Below, one piece after another: positions 18,396-27,152 of a DNA stretch of 39,557 nucleotides (position 1 is the stretch's first letter; every line of letters begins with the position of its first letter). The stretch is from Chryseobacterium gleum. Its GTDB lineage: Bacteria; Bacteroidota; Bacteroidia; Flavobacteriales_D; Crocinitomicaceae. The DNA lies in NCBI GenBank assembly GCA_945897805.1, contig CAMDFX010000019.1, forward strand, positions 1 through 39,557. Direction: 5' to 3'. Position numbers and translations under genes: made by a program. A model generated the notes under the pieces. That model had not been told where the DNA came from. It did no database searches and saw only the letters and a program-made list of their open reading frames with translations.

Positions 18396-18579
18396 ATTGT
18401 AAATAAGAGATAATTAATTTTCAAAATTTTCCTTTTCCACAAATTTTTCAACGAACGAATATTTTAAAGGAATAGAAAGTTTCGGCACAAAAATTGTCAA
18501 GTGACTTTCAAATCAAAAGAAAATAAATAAATTTACACTTGTAAACAGAATTTTACTTAAAAATTAAATAAACAATTTC

Positions 18580-19650
18580 ATGAAAAATACATTTTTAGCA
18601 TTGTCTTTATTGTTTGCTTTTTTTGCAAATGCACAAAATGAGAAAACCAAAGCGCCAGCAAGTAATCCAGTTTTAACTGACGGCATTTACGCGCGTTTTG
18701 AAACTTCTAAAGGAAATATTTTGGTCCGCTTGGAATATGAAAAAGTACCCATGACCGTAGCCAATTTTGTTGGTTTGGCGGAAGGAAAATTCACCGTTCA
18801 AGGTAAAACAATTGATAAACCTTTTTATGATGGTTTAAAATTTCACCGGGTGATTGCTAGTTTTATGATTCAAGGCGGCGATCCTGATGGAAATGGCACA
18901 GGAGGTCCGGGGTACCGTTTTTACGATGAAATTGACCCAACATTGAAACACAGCGGTCCTGGGATTTTGTCAATGGCTAATTCTGGTCCTGCAACCAACG
19001 GAAGTCAATTTTTTATCACGCATGTTGCCACACCACATTTGGACGGAAAACACACTGTTTTTGGAAAAACCATTGAAGGACAATCTGTTGTAGATGCCAT
19101 TGCACAAGATGATGTGATGAATAAAGTTACCATTATTCGTGTTGGTAAAGCAGCTCAAAATTGGGATGCGACTACAAACTTTGAAATGGTTTACAATAAA
19201 TTGAAATTAGTAGAAGACGAGAAAAACGCACAGTTTTCTAAAGTTGCTGCCATGAGCAAGGATGATTACAAAGTATATATGTTGGCGGAAGCTCAAAAGC
19301 AATATCCAACGGCCAAGCAAACGGCTTCAGGATTGGTTTATGTGATTGAAAAAGAGGGTGAAGCGACAAAACCAGTTGCGGGAAGTCAAATTTCAATTCA
19401 TTACACAGGAACTTTTATGGATGGAAAAAAATTCGATTCATCCAGAGATAGAGGTGAGCCTATGCCATTTGTTTACAAAACAAATCCAATGATTCCAGGT
19501 TTTGAAGAAGGATTGGCAATGCTAGGAAAAGGAGGGAAAGGAATTTTCATCATTCCTTATTTTGATGCTTACGGAGCACAAGGTCGCCCCGGAGCAATTC
19601 CTCCATATTCTGATTTAGTTTTTGATTTAGAAATCATGGAGTTGAAATAA
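18580..19650 (+). CDS. Secreted peptidyl-prolyl isomerase, cyclophilin-FKBP fusion
   Basis: This 356-aa protein joins two unrelated proline isomerase folds. Residues 1-19 are a signal peptide ([17 protein letters not shown]). Residues about 36-195 are a cyclophilin ([30 protein letters not shown]). Residues about 255-356 are an FKBP domain ([42 protein letters not shown]). A helical linker (about 200-250) connects them. Likely a periplasmic folding catalyst with two active sites. A terminator follows at 19671-19700, so it is probably monocistronic. Both domains keep their core motifs and should be active. Confidence 0.92.
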   Translation: MKNTFLALSLLFAFFANAQNEKTKAPASNPVLTDGIYARFETSKGNILVRLEYEKVPMTVANFVGLAEGKFTVQGKTIDKPFYDGLKFHRVIASFMIQGGDPDGNGTGGPGYRFYDEIDPTLKHSGPGILSMANSGPATNGSQFFITHVATPHLDGKHTVFGKTIEGQSVVDAIAQDDVMNKVTIIRVGKAAQNWDATTNFEMVYNKLKLVEDEKNAQFSKVAAMSKDDYKVYMLAEAQKQYPTAKQTASGLVYVIEKEGEATKPVAGSQISIHYTGTFMDGKKFDSSRDRGEPMPFVYKTNPMIPGFEEGLAMLGKGGKGIFIIPYFDAYGAQGRPGAIPPYSDLVFDLEIMELK

Positions 19651-19670
19651 ATCCACAAAGTTTTTATAAG

Positions 19671-19700
19671 AAGGGTTGATTTTTTCGACCCTTTTTTTTG
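19671..19700 (+). terminator. Terminator after the cyclophilin-FKBP gene
   Basis: AAGGGTTGA (19671-19679) pairs with TCGACCCTT (19685-19693) with one wobble and a 5-nt T loop, and a T8 tract follows. Confidence 0.85.
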
Positions 19701-19750
19701 TGCTTTTATTTGAAATTAAGAGGTAAAGCAGCGAATCAGATTGAATTGAT

Positions 19751-19758
19751 TAATTTTG
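19751..19758 (+). promoter_or_regulatory. Candidate -7 box of the SGNH hydrolase gene
   Basis: TAATTTTG fits TAnnTTTG, 18 nt before the ATG. No well-spaced -33 TTG was found. Confidence 0.35.
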
Positions 19759-19776
19759 CAAAAAAAATAAATCTTC

Positions 19777-21045
19777 ATGAAGCGAATCTTATTTTTGTTG
19801 TCTATTTTGGCTGTTTTTTCATTTCAAAGCAATTTGAAAGTTCCCTATTTTCAGACTACAACCCATTTGGTGATTGATTTGGAGAAAGATTATATTTCTA
19901 ATCCTGAATATTTACAATCTTTCTTTTCAAAGCTTCATTATTTACGACAAACTCAGGGTGATTCGGTAGTAAAGATTTTGCATTTAGGCGATTCTCACAC
20001 GCAAATGGGTTATTTTCCAGGCGAAGTGAGAGATGCACTTCAAGCCAGATATGGCGGAAAAGGAATCGGCATATTTTTCCCCAATAGTTTGTGTTTTGGT
20101 TACAATCCGATCGGTTTAGATATTTCTTCAAAAACGCAATGGGAATGTGAAAAGGTTTTGAATTTAAAATCGAATATTCCACTGGGAATTGTTGGCCTGG
20201 CAATGCGTTCAGCTGATTCAGTTTGTGTCATCAACATTGCTTTCAAAGACAAGAAAAAAGTAGTGGAAGAATTTACTGTTTTTCATGAAACTTTGGGAGA
20301 GGAAATAGAAGTTTTTTGTAGCGATGGAAAAGTAAATACTTTCTCATTTTCTGCTAATTCAGCCATGACCAAAGTGGTTTTTAATGAACCAAAAGCAGAA
20401 ACGGAAATTTATTTCCGAAGAAAAAAAGGCAGTAATCCTTTCGTTTTATATGGTTTGTCGGTGAATAGCGAAATTTCAAAAGGAATCAATTACAATACTT
20501 TTGGTGTTTCCGGCGGACAATATAAGTTTTTGGCAGAAAATGCGCCTTTGATGGTGGAACAAATGGAAGCCTTTAAACCAGATTTATTGATTATTTCTCT
20601 GGGAACAAATGATGCGTATTTAAGAGATTTAACCGCAGAATCTTTCACTCAAATGCTGACTAATTTGATTCAAAGTTTAAAGAAAGTTTCCCCCAAAACA
20701 GAATTTATTTTGACCACTCCGCCAGATACAGAATTCAATAAAAGCAAACCTATTTCAAGAGAAATTGTGCTCCAAGGCATTTTGAATGTAGGGAAATCTG
20801 CACATTGCGCTGTCTGGAATTTCAACGAAGCCATGGGTGGAGAAAATACTTTCAAGAAATGGCAAAAAATGAAATTGGCAAACAAAGATGGTTTACATTT
20901 TAATCCCGCAGGCTATTATTTGCAAGGTCAGCTTTTCAATTTAGCCTTAGCCAAAGCAATGGAAAAGCAATTCCCAGGAAATGGCTGGTTGCCAGAAACA
21001 GAAAAGGTTGTGCTGAAAACACTTTATCGATACGAGAAGAATTGA
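19777..21045 (+). CDS. Secreted SGNH/GDSL-type hydrolase
   Basis: This 422-aa exported protein (signal peptide in the first 17 residues) has the SGNH blocks: HLGDSHTQMG with the nucleophile Ser73, SGGQYKFL for the Gly block, ISLGTNDAY for the Asn block, and DGLHFNPAGY near 387-396 for the Asp and His. It should hydrolyse esters, with cell-wall or polysaccharide O-acetyl groups a likely target because the gene is exported and large relative to simple GDSL esterases. The central region (about 150-250) looks like an added beta-rich domain. Substrate cannot be read from sequence. It has no close operon partner. Confidence 0.88.
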   Translation: MKRILFLLSILAVFSFQSNLKVPYFQTTTHLVIDLEKDYISNPEYLQSFFSKLHYLRQTQGDSVVKILHLGDSHTQMGYFPGEVRDALQARYGGKGIGIFFPNSLCFGYNPIGLDISSKTQWECEKVLNLKSNIPLGIVGLAMRSADSVCVINIAFKDKKKVVEEFTVFHETLGEEIEVFCSDGKVNTFSFSANSAMTKVVFNEPKAETEIYFRRKKGSNPFVLYGLSVNSEISKGINYNTFGVSGGQYKFLAENAPLMVEQMEAFKPDLLIISLGTNDAYLRDLTAESFTQMLTNLIQSLKKVSPKTEFILTTPPDTEFNKSKPISREIVLQGILNVGKSAHCAVWNFNEAMGGENTFKKWQKMKLANKDGLHFNPAGYYLQGQLFNLALAKAMEKQFPGNGWLPETEKVVLKTLYRYEKN

Positions 21046-21056
21046 AAAACCCATCT

Positions 21057-21122
21057 TTTAAGAAAAATCTTCTGTCTCTCGTCTAATATCTATTGTCTTT
21101 GAAAAAGAAAGATTTTCTTAAA
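21057..21122 (+). repeat. Heptamer-phased repeat flanked by inverted repeats
   Basis: Five 7-nt units starting with TCT occupy 21068-21102 (for example TCTAATA, TCTATTG). The block is enclosed by an inverted repeat: 21057-21070 against 21110-21122, with one bulged base. It lies between the SGNH hydrolase and queD. Confidence 0.7.
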
Positions 21123-21136
21123 GTTACAAGAATTAT

Positions 21137-21144
21137 TACCTTTG
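21137..21144 (+). promoter_or_regulatory. -7 box of the queD-folE operon
   Basis: TACCTTTG matches TAnnTTTG, 17 nt before the GTG start of queD. No consensus -33 TTG at the right distance. Confidence 0.5.
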
Positions 21145-21161
21145 TAGCCTAATATTAAAGA

Positions 21162-21593
21162 GTGAAAACGGTTTACATAGTAAGAAGAGAGCATTTTAAT
21201 GCGGCGCATAAATTGTGGAGAGAGGATTGGAGTGCAGAAAAAAACGAGGAGGTTTTTGGAAAATGCAGTAATAAAAACTGGCATGGACACAACTTTAATC
21301 TTTTTGTGACAGTCAAAGGAGTTCCGAGTGAAGAAACTGGTTTTATTATTGATTTAAAGGAATTAAGTCGCATCATTAAACGCGATGTGATTGAAACATT
21401 GGACCATAAAAACCTGAATTTAGACGTGCCTTATTTAAAGGGAATATTGCCTTCTACGGAAAATGTAATTATCAAGATTTGGGAAATTTTGGAAGCTCCG
21501 ATTGCGCAGGCAGGTGGTACCTTGGCAAAATTGAGATTGGAAGAAACTGAAAATAATTTTGTAGAATATTTTGGCGGAGTCGAACCATTTTAA
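21162..21593 (+). CDS. queD: 6-carboxytetrahydropterin synthase (QueD/PTPS family)
   Basis: This 143-aa enzyme converts dihydroneopterin triphosphate to 6-carboxytetrahydropterin in queuosine synthesis. Zinc ligands and catalytic Cys are seen in HFNAAHKLW and KCSNKNWHGHNF, and the catalytic Asp-His pair in ETLDHKNLN. The start is GTG at 21162, which gives the family N-terminus (KTVYIVRREHF). folE, the enzyme that makes its pterin precursor from GTP, follows 103 nt later. queG for the final step is at 5.7 kb. Confidence 0.92.
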   Translation: MKTVYIVRREHFNAAHKLWREDWSAEKNEEVFGKCSNKNWHGHNFNLFVTVKGVPSEETGFIIDLKELSRIIKRDVIETLDHKNLNLDVPYLKGILPSTENVIIKIWEILEAPIAQAGGTLAKLRLEETENNFVEYFGGVEPF

Positions 21594-21696
21594 AAAAATG
21601 TTGTTTTAATAAAACAGAATGTTTTAAATATAAAAAAAGCCGTTCTCCAATTTACATTCATTTATTAGGTCTGAAAACGACAACAATACCAAAATT

Positions 21697-22287
21697 ATGA
21701 AATACGACAATTACAAAGAAGAGACTACAAACGATATTGCAGCAGTTTATCAAACGGTGATAGAAAAACTGGGAGAAGATCCTAACCGCGAAGGTTTGCT
21801 CAAAACTCCAGAAAGAGTTGCCAAAGCATTGCAATTTTTGACGCATGGTTACGATTTAGATCCAGCCGAAATTTTGCGAGGGGCACTTTTTCATGAAGAA
21901 TATTCTGAAATGGTAATCGTGAAAGACATTGACGTTTATTCCTTGTGCGAGCACCACATGCTGCCTTTTTTCGGCAAAGCACACATTGCATATATCCCGA
22001 ACGGAACGATTGTAGGATTGAGCAAAATCCCCAGAGTTGTTGATGCTTTTTCGAGAAGATTGCAAGTGCAGGAAAGATTAACAATCGAAATCAGAGATTG
22101 CATCCAAGCAACTTTAAACCCTTTGGGAGTCGCGGTAGTGATTGAATGTTCGCACATGTGCATGCAAATGAGGGGCGTTCAAAAGCAAAATTCTGTAACC
22201 ACTTCAAGTGCTTTTACAGGTGCTTTTTTAAAAAATGAAGCTACAAGAAAAGAATTTATTAATTTAGTGCAAGCAAAATTGCATTAA
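21697..22287 (+). CDS. folE: GTP cyclohydrolase I
   Basis: This 196-aa enzyme opens GTP to dihydroneopterin triphosphate, the shared precursor of folate and queuosine. Signatures: [31 protein letters not shown] (zinc Cys and His), [23 protein letters not shown] and [15 protein letters not shown] (second zinc Cys). The length is normal. It follows queD and precedes a Bax-inhibitor-like gene by 10 nt, so the three may share a transcript. The 103-nt queD-folE gap is AT-rich without a clear signal. Confidence 0.97.
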   Translation: MKYDNYKEETTNDIAAVYQTVIEKLGEDPNREGLLKTPERVAKALQFLTHGYDLDPAEILRGALFHEEYSEMVIVKDIDVYSLCEHHMLPFFGKAHIAYIPNGTIVGLSKIPRVVDAFSRRLQVQERLTIEIRDCIQATLNPLGVAVVIECSHMCMQMRGVQKQNSVTTSSAFTGAFLKNEATRKEFINLVQAKLH

Positions 22288-22297
22288 AAGAAAAATT

Positions 22298-23017
22298 ATG
22301 AATGATATTTTAGATCAAGACCACCAGGGTTATACGAAGGAATTGACCCGTGAGTTTTTTAGAAATGTTTATGGCTACATGTTTTTAGCCTTGGCTATCT
22401 CTGGAGGAGTAGCATTTTACATTGGAAGTTCAGAAGAACTTTTCGCTTCTATTTTCATGAAACCAACTGGTGGAATCAGTGGACTTTTTTATGTGGTGAT
22501 TTTCGCACCTATGCTTTTAAGCATGTTGATTCAAGGCGGATATCGCAGATTTTCAATTTCAACCCTGACAGGGCTTTTTGTAATCTATTCTGGTTTAATG
22601 GGCTTAATGCTAAGTGTTATTTTCTTGGCGTTTTCAATGGAATCCATCGCAATTACTTTCTTTGTTTCGGCTGGAGCATTCGCAGGAATGGCGATTTTAG
22701 GTTATACAACCAAAACAGATTTGACCAATTTCGGAAGTTTGCTTTACATGGTTTTCATAGGCATGTTTATCGCGATGATTGTGAATATGTTTATGGATAG
22801 TAAAATGCTTGACTACATTGTTTCTTTCATTGGCGTATTTGTCTTTACTGGATTAACCGCTTTCTGGATGCAAAAATTGAAAAATGCTTCACAAGACTCG
22901 ATGCTCGATGGAGTTGAAAGAAAGAAAATGGCTTTGGTGGGTGGAATGACTTTATACATTTTATTCGTCAATTTATTTCTTACTTTGCTTCGTTTTACGG
23001 GAGGAAGCAGAGATTAA
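22298..23017 (+). CDS. Bax inhibitor-1/YccA family membrane protein
   Basis: This 239-aa protein has seven likely membrane segments after a short hydrophilic N-terminus. Family-like sequences include FFRNVYGYMFLALAISGG (first helix), IFAPMLLSML and YTTKTDLTNFGSLLYMVFIGM near 145-165. By family it may be a pH-sensitive calcium leak channel or a protease modulator in the inner membrane, but no substrate has been established from this sequence. It sits 10 nt after folE and is followed by a terminator at 23039-23073. Confidence 0.9.
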   Translation: MNDILDQDHQGYTKELTREFFRNVYGYMFLALAISGGVAFYIGSSEELFASIFMKPTGGISGLFYVVIFAPMLLSMLIQGGYRRFSISTLTGLFVIYSGLMGLMLSVIFLAFSMESIAITFFVSAGAFAGMAILGYTTKTDLTNFGSLLYMVFIGMFIAMIVNMFMDSKMLDYIVSFIGVFVFTGLTAFWMQKLKNASQDSMLDGVERKKMALVGGMTLYILFVNLFLTLLRFTGGSRD

Positions 23018-23038
23018 AATTACTTTTCAAACTTTTTC

Positions 23039-23073
23039 AAAAGCTTCTGGTGATTTTCATTGGAAGCTTTTTT
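23039..23073 (+). terminator. Terminator after the Bax-inhibitor-like gene
   Basis: AAAAGCTTC (23039-23047) pairs perfectly with GAAGCTTTT (23063-23071), with a 15-nt loop and a T-run at the 3' side. Confidence 0.8.
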
Positions 23074-23136
23074 AGTTTGAGGAGAATATTTTTTAGAAAA
23101 AAATTGTTGATAACTGTAATTTAAACAAATTTTAGT

Positions 23137-23144
23137 TATCTTTG
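23137..23144 (+). promoter_or_regulatory. Promoter -7 box of rplU-rpmA
   Basis: TATCTTTG matches the consensus, with about 37 nt of leader to the rplU start. CTG about 20 nt upstream may be a weak -33 element. Confidence 0.65.
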
Positions 23145-23181
23145 CCCCTCGTTTAATTGAAATAATTTTAAATAAAGCTAT

Positions 23182-23496
23182 ATGTACGCAATTGTAGAGA
23201 TAGCAGGGCAGCAGTTTAAAGTGCAAAAAGACCAAAAGGTTTTTGTTCATAGATTGAATGCTGAAGCAGGTCAAAAATTAGATTTTGACAGAGTGCTTTT
23301 GGTAGACAACGAAGGAGCAATTACATTAGGCGCCCCGGCTATAGAAGGAGCATCAGTTACCGCTGAGGTAATCGATCATGTGAAAGGTGATAAAGTAATC
23401 GTTTTCAGAAAGAAAAGAAGAAAAGGTTACAGAAAGAAAAATGGTCACCGTCAATCGTTTACAGCGATTAAAATCACAGGAATTTCTGCGAAATAA
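23182..23496 (+). CDS. rplU: Ribosomal protein bL21
   Basis: This 104-aa large-subunit ribosomal protein matches the family throughout: [18 protein letters not shown], a VDHVKGDK-like segment, and the basic [17 protein letters not shown] 23S rRNA-binding tail. It is followed 50 nt later by rpmA, the usual partner. Confidence 0.98.
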   Translation: MYAIVEIAGQQFKVQKDQKVFVHRLNAEAGQKLDFDRVLLVDNEGAITLGAPAIEGASVTAEVIDHVKGDKVIVFRKKRRKGYRKKNGHRQSFTAIKITGISAK

Positions 23497-23546
23497 TAGA
23501 TTTTAAATAACTTATTCTTTTTTAAAAGAATACAAAAATATACAAA

Positions 23547-23816
23547 ATGGCACATAAGAAAGGAGCGGGTAGTTCAAGAAATGGTCGTGAGTCTGAAAGC
23601 AAACGTTTAGGCGTTAAAATTTTTGGTGGTCAAATTGCTATCGCAGGGAACATTATTGTTCGTCAACGTGGTACAGCGCATCACCCAGGAGCAAATGTTG
23701 GTATTGGAAAAGACCACACTTTGTACTCTTTGACTGACGGTTTGGTTCAATTCCGTAAGAAAAAAGACAATCGTTCGTTTGTATCGGTGGTTCCATTTGA
23801 AACTACTGAGGCTTAA
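23547..23816 (+). CDS. rpmA: Ribosomal protein bL27
   Basis: This 89-aa protein has [24 protein letters not shown] at its N-terminus, which reaches the peptidyl-transferase centre, and the core [15 protein letters not shown]. The N-terminus starts directly with the functional AHKKG sequence, without the cleavable extension found in some Firmicutes. Co-transcribed with rplU and ended by a strong terminator. Confidence 0.98.
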   Translation: MAHKKGAGSSRNGRESESKRLGVKIFGGQIAIAGNIIVRQRGTAHHPGANVGIGKDHTLYSLTDGLVQFRKKKDNRSFVSVVPFETTEA

Positions 23817-23837
23817 TCGAACTCAAAAATAATTTTG

Positions 23838-23877
23838 AAGCGGATCCCGGTAAATATCGGAATCCGCTTTTTTTTTG
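23838..23877 (+). terminator. Terminator after rpmA
   Basis: AAGCGGAT (23838-23845) pairs with ATCCGCTT (23862-23869), with an inner CCG/CGG pair, followed by a run of T. Confidence 0.9.
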
Positions 23878-23952
23878 ATTGAAATTCTACTATGAAATAG
23901 GATTTCAATTAAGATACAATTCGTAATTTTACACCCAACAAAAACACCCATT

Positions 23953-25227
23953 ATGTTAGAAATTCAGCGCATTCGTTCAGAGAAAGAAGCAATTATCGAA
24001 GGTTTGAAAAAGAGAAACCTAGATGTTACTCCGATTTTAGATTCTATTTTAGGTTTCGATCAATCATGGAGAGAATCTAAAGCTGAATTAGAAGCAGTTT
24101 CTGCTGAATTGAATAAAATTTCAAAAGCAGTTGGTGAATATTTCCAACAAGGAAAACATGCTGAGGCAAATGCAGCGAAAACGCAAACGGTTGAATTGAA
24201 AGAAAAAGAAGCTTCTTTGAAAGAAAAAGTGAACGGCTTTGAACTAGAAATTCAACAATTGATGTATCAGTTGCCAAATGTTCCGAATGAATTGGTGAAA
24301 GCTGGTAAAAGCGAAGCTGACAATGAAATCATTGAGGAGGTTGGAAGTAAACACATTTTTGAAGGTGAAGCTTTGCCACATTGGGAAATCACTAAGAAAT
24401 ATGATTTAATTGATTTTGAATTAGGTGTAAAAATTACCGGTGCAGGTTTTCCTGTTTACAGAGGAAAAGGCGCTAAATTGCAACGTGCATTGATCACCTT
24501 TTTCTTAGATGAAGCTGAAAAAGCGGGTTATGAAGAATTTATTCCGCCATTGGTGGTGAATGAAGCGAGTGGGATTGGAACTGGTCAATTGCCTGACAAA
24601 GAAGGTCAAATGTACTATATAAATGAAGATGATTTGTACATGATTCCAACTGCGGAAGTACCTTTGACCAATATTTACAGAGACGTTTTATTGCCATCTG
24701 AAGATTTTTCTATCAAAATGACTGGTTTCACGCCATGTTTTAGAAGAGAAGCTGGTTCTTATGGAAAGGACGTTCGCGGACTGAATCGTTTACATCAATT
24801 TGATAAGGTGGAAATCGTGCGCATCGAACATCCAGAAAACTCAGCGAAAGCCTTGGATGAAATGGTTGAACATGTAAGAGGATTGTTGCGCAAATTGGGA
24901 TTGCATTATAGGATTTTGCGTCTTTGTGGTGGTGATACAGGTTTTGCATCAGCCTTGACGTATGATTTTGAAGTTTTCTCTGCGGCGCAAGAAAAATGGT
25001 TGGAAGTAAGTTCAGTTTCAAGATTCGATACTTTTCAAGCAAACAGATTGAAATTGCGCTACAAAGCAGCTGACAAAAAAACGTATTTGGCGCACACATT
25101 GAACGGCTCTGCTTTAGCATTGCCAAGAATTGTGGCGGCACTTTTGGAAAATAATCAAACAGCGGATGGAACAATTTTGATTCCTGAAGTATTGCATAAA
25201 TATTTAAATTTCACCACCATTTCTTAA
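23953..25227 (+). CDS. serS: Seryl-tRNA synthetase
   Basis: This 424-aa class II synthetase charges tRNA-Ser. Residues about 30-105 form the antiparallel coiled-coil arm that binds the tRNA variable arm (Glu/Lys/Ala-rich heptads). The catalytic domain shows the SerRS motif 2 region TPCFRREAGSYGKDVRGLNRLHQFDKVE and motif 3 LNGSALALPRIVAALLEN. The length is normal. It lies between two terminators and is probably monocistronic. Confidence 0.98.
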   Translation: MLEIQRIRSEKEAIIEGLKKRNLDVTPILDSILGFDQSWRESKAELEAVSAELNKISKAVGEYFQQGKHAEANAAKTQTVELKEKEASLKEKVNGFELEIQQLMYQLPNVPNELVKAGKSEADNEIIEEVGSKHIFEGEALPHWEITKKYDLIDFELGVKITGAGFPVYRGKGAKLQRALITFFLDEAEKAGYEEFIPPLVVNEASGIGTGQLPDKEGQMYYINEDDLYMIPTAEVPLTNIYRDVLLPSEDFSIKMTGFTPCFRREAGSYGKDVRGLNRLHQFDKVEIVRIEHPENSAKALDEMVEHVRGLLRKLGLHYRILRLCGGDTGFASALTYDFEVFSAAQEKWLEVSSVSRFDTFQANRLKLRYKAADKKTYLAHTLNGSALALPRIVAALLENNQTADGTILIPEVLHKYLNFTTIS

Positions 25228-25247
25228 GTTGATGAAATTCAATATTC

Positions 25248-25279
25248 AAAAGTGTCATTTTTCAATGGCACTTTTTTTA
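25248..25279 (+). terminator. Terminator after serS
   Basis: AAAAGTGTCAT (25248-25258) pairs with ATGGCACTTTT (25265-25275) with one wobble, followed by more T. Confidence 0.8.
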
Positions 25280-25343
25280 TTTCCAAAAGCATTGTAATTT
25301 CAGCGTTAAATTTTGTGCGTTTTTGGAAAAAAAAGCGAAAATA

Positions 25344-25377
25344 TTGTAGGCTGTTTTTAGCTTAATTTATATCTTTG
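25344..25377 (+). promoter_or_regulatory. Consensus promoter of the microprotein gene
   Basis: TTG (25344-25346), a 23-nt spacer and TATCTTTG (25370-25377) fit the Bacteroidota promoter. The small ORF begins 15 nt beyond it. Confidence 0.65.
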
Positions 25378-25392
25378 AAAAAAATAAGCATT

Positions 25393-25491
25393 ATGTCTGA
25401 TAAATTTTTTGACGAGTCAACTGCAGCAGTTGGTTTTTTATATACAATCGCAGTAATTGCAATTTTGGCTTCAGTTTTAATCTGGGGTTAA
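25393..25491 (+). CDS. 32-residue single-pass membrane microprotein
   Basis: This 32-codon frame (ATG 25393, TAA 25489-25491) starts MSDKFFDESTAAV and continues into an uninterrupted hydrophobic helix of about 18 residues ending LIWG. The layout, an acidic short N-terminus plus one membrane helix, resembles small accessory subunits of respiratory or other membrane complexes, but I do not recognise the sequence. Support for it being real: it follows a terminator, has its own consensus promoter, and no other gene occupies 25228-25608. Topology would put the N-terminus inside. Function unknown; no partner gene is adjacent (serS before, GH3 after). Confidence 0.6.
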   Translation: MSDKFFDESTAAVGFLYTIAVIAILASVLIWG

Positions 25492-25608
25492 TATAAATCA
25501 TTGTTGAAGGCGAGACTTAATAATTTTTGTTAAGCTTCTTATATCTTCAAGAATTTTTTCTATTTTTAGGAATTAACATCGTTTTTACTAAACGAAAAAA
25601 ATATTTCT

Positions 25609-27144
25609 ATGCCTTTTAATTCGATTTTTGGTTGGGTAATAAAAAAAAGGATTCATCAAATAGATTTATTCAGGAAATATCCTTTAGAGGTTCAAAACGA
25701 ATTACTTACAACGCTAATTCAAGCCGCAAAAGACACTGAATTTGGAATAAAATATGATTTCAATTCAATCAAAAATCATTCAGAATTTCAATCTAAAGTT
25801 CCACTGCAAGATTACGAAAATGTCAAAATCTACGTAGATCGCTTGATTAAAGGGGAAATCAATTTACTTTGGCCCGGAGAAACGAAGTGGTTTGCTAAAT
25901 CTTCCGGTACAACTTCTGATCGCAGTAAGTTTATTCCTGTTACCAAAGAATCTCTAGAAGATTGTCATTACAAAGGGGGAAAAGATTTACTTGCTTTGTA
26001 TTACAATAATTTTCCAACAGCCAATGTTTACAGTGGAAAACACCTGGTTGTGGGAGGGAGTTCCCAAATAAATGAAGCTGGTTCTGATTCTTATTTTGGA
26101 GATTTATCCGCCATTATTTTGAAAAATCTACCGTGGTGGGCTGAAATCAAAAGAACACCTTCCAAAGAAATTGCTTTGATGAGCGATTGGGAATCTAAGA
26201 TCGAATTGATGGCGCGACAAACCATGAATGAAGACGTTTGTATTTTGACAGGCGTTCCAAGTTGGACCTTGGTTTTGGCGCATAGAATTTTAGAACTCAC
26301 GGGGAAAAAGAACTTGAAAGAAGTTTGGCCAAACCTTGAAATGTTTATGCACGGAGGTGTCAATTTTGAGCCATATCGCGCTGAATTTAAAAAGATTATT
26401 CCAGATGAAGGGATGCATTATGTCGAATCGTACAATGCTTCAGAAGGAATTTTCGGGATTCAAGATCTGAAGTCTTCCAACGAACTTTTGCTCATGCTAG
26501 ATTATGGTATTTTCTATGAATTTATTCCCATGGAATACTTTGAAGATACAGCAAGTCAAGTCGTTTTGAACTTATCTCAGGTTGAATTGAATAAAAATTA
26601 TGCGCTGGTCATCTCAACCAATGGCGGTTTGTGGCGATATATTGTTGGCGATACCATTCGATTTACATCTTTGTTGCCATTTCGATTTACAATAACTGGA
26701 AGAACGAAAAGTTTTATCAATGCGTTTGGCGAAGAGTTAATCGTTGAAAATGCCGAAAGAGCGATTGCAATTGCCTGCGCCGAAACAAATGCTCAAATCA
26801 AAGATTACACCGCAGCACCAGTATATATGCGCTTTTTAGAAGAGGCAAATAAGGGGCAGCACGAATGGCTAATTGAATTTATTGCGTTACCAAATGATAT
26901 GGATTTGTTTCAGCAGAAATTGGATGAAAATTTAAAATTACTGAATTCCGATTACGATGCAAAACGTTCAAAAGACATCGCCTTGTTGGGACCAAAAATA
27001 ATAGTGGCAGAAACTGGAACTTTTGATGCATGGCTGAAATCAAAGAATAAGTTAGGCGGACAACATAAAGTGCCTCGTTTGTCTAATAATCGCGAAATCA
27101 TGGAAGAATTGGCTTCATTTATGCAATTGAATCCCACAAATTAA
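25609..27144 (+). CDS. GH3 family acyl-acid-amido synthetase-like protein
   Basis: This 511-aa protein belongs to the GH3 family of adenylating enzymes, named from plant auxin-conjugating enzymes. The ATP-binding motif is FAKSSGTTSDRSKFIPVT (about 100-118); further family motifs are ESYNASEGIFGIQD near 275 and TGRTKSFINAFGEELIVENAE near 360. Bacterial members are presumed to link a carboxylic acid to an amine, but the substrate here is unknown. The next gene, a secreted propeller-like protein, starts 8 nt after its stop, so the two may be co-transcribed. Confidence 0.9.
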   Translation: MPFNSIFGWVIKKRIHQIDLFRKYPLEVQNELLTTLIQAAKDTEFGIKYDFNSIKNHSEFQSKVPLQDYENVKIYVDRLIKGEINLLWPGETKWFAKSSGTTSDRSKFIPVTKESLEDCHYKGGKDLLALYYNNFPTANVYSGKHLVVGGSSQINEAGSDSYFGDLSAIILKNLPWWAEIKRTPSKEIALMSDWESKIELMARQTMNEDVCILTGVPSWTLVLAHRILELTGKKNLKEVWPNLEMFMHGGVNFEPYRAEFKKIIPDEGMHYVESYNASEGIFGIQDLKSSNELLLMLDYGIFYEFIPMEYFEDTASQVVLNLSQVELNKNYALVISTNGGLWRYIVGDTIRFTSLLPFRFTITGRTKSFINAFGEELIVENAERAIAIACAETNAQIKDYTAAPVYMRFLEEANKGQHEWLIEFIALPNDMDLFQQKLDENLKLLNSDYDAKRSKDIALLGPKIIVAETGTFDAWLKSKNKLGGQHKVPRLSNNREIMEELASFMQLNPTN

Positions 27145-27152
27145 TTTTGATT

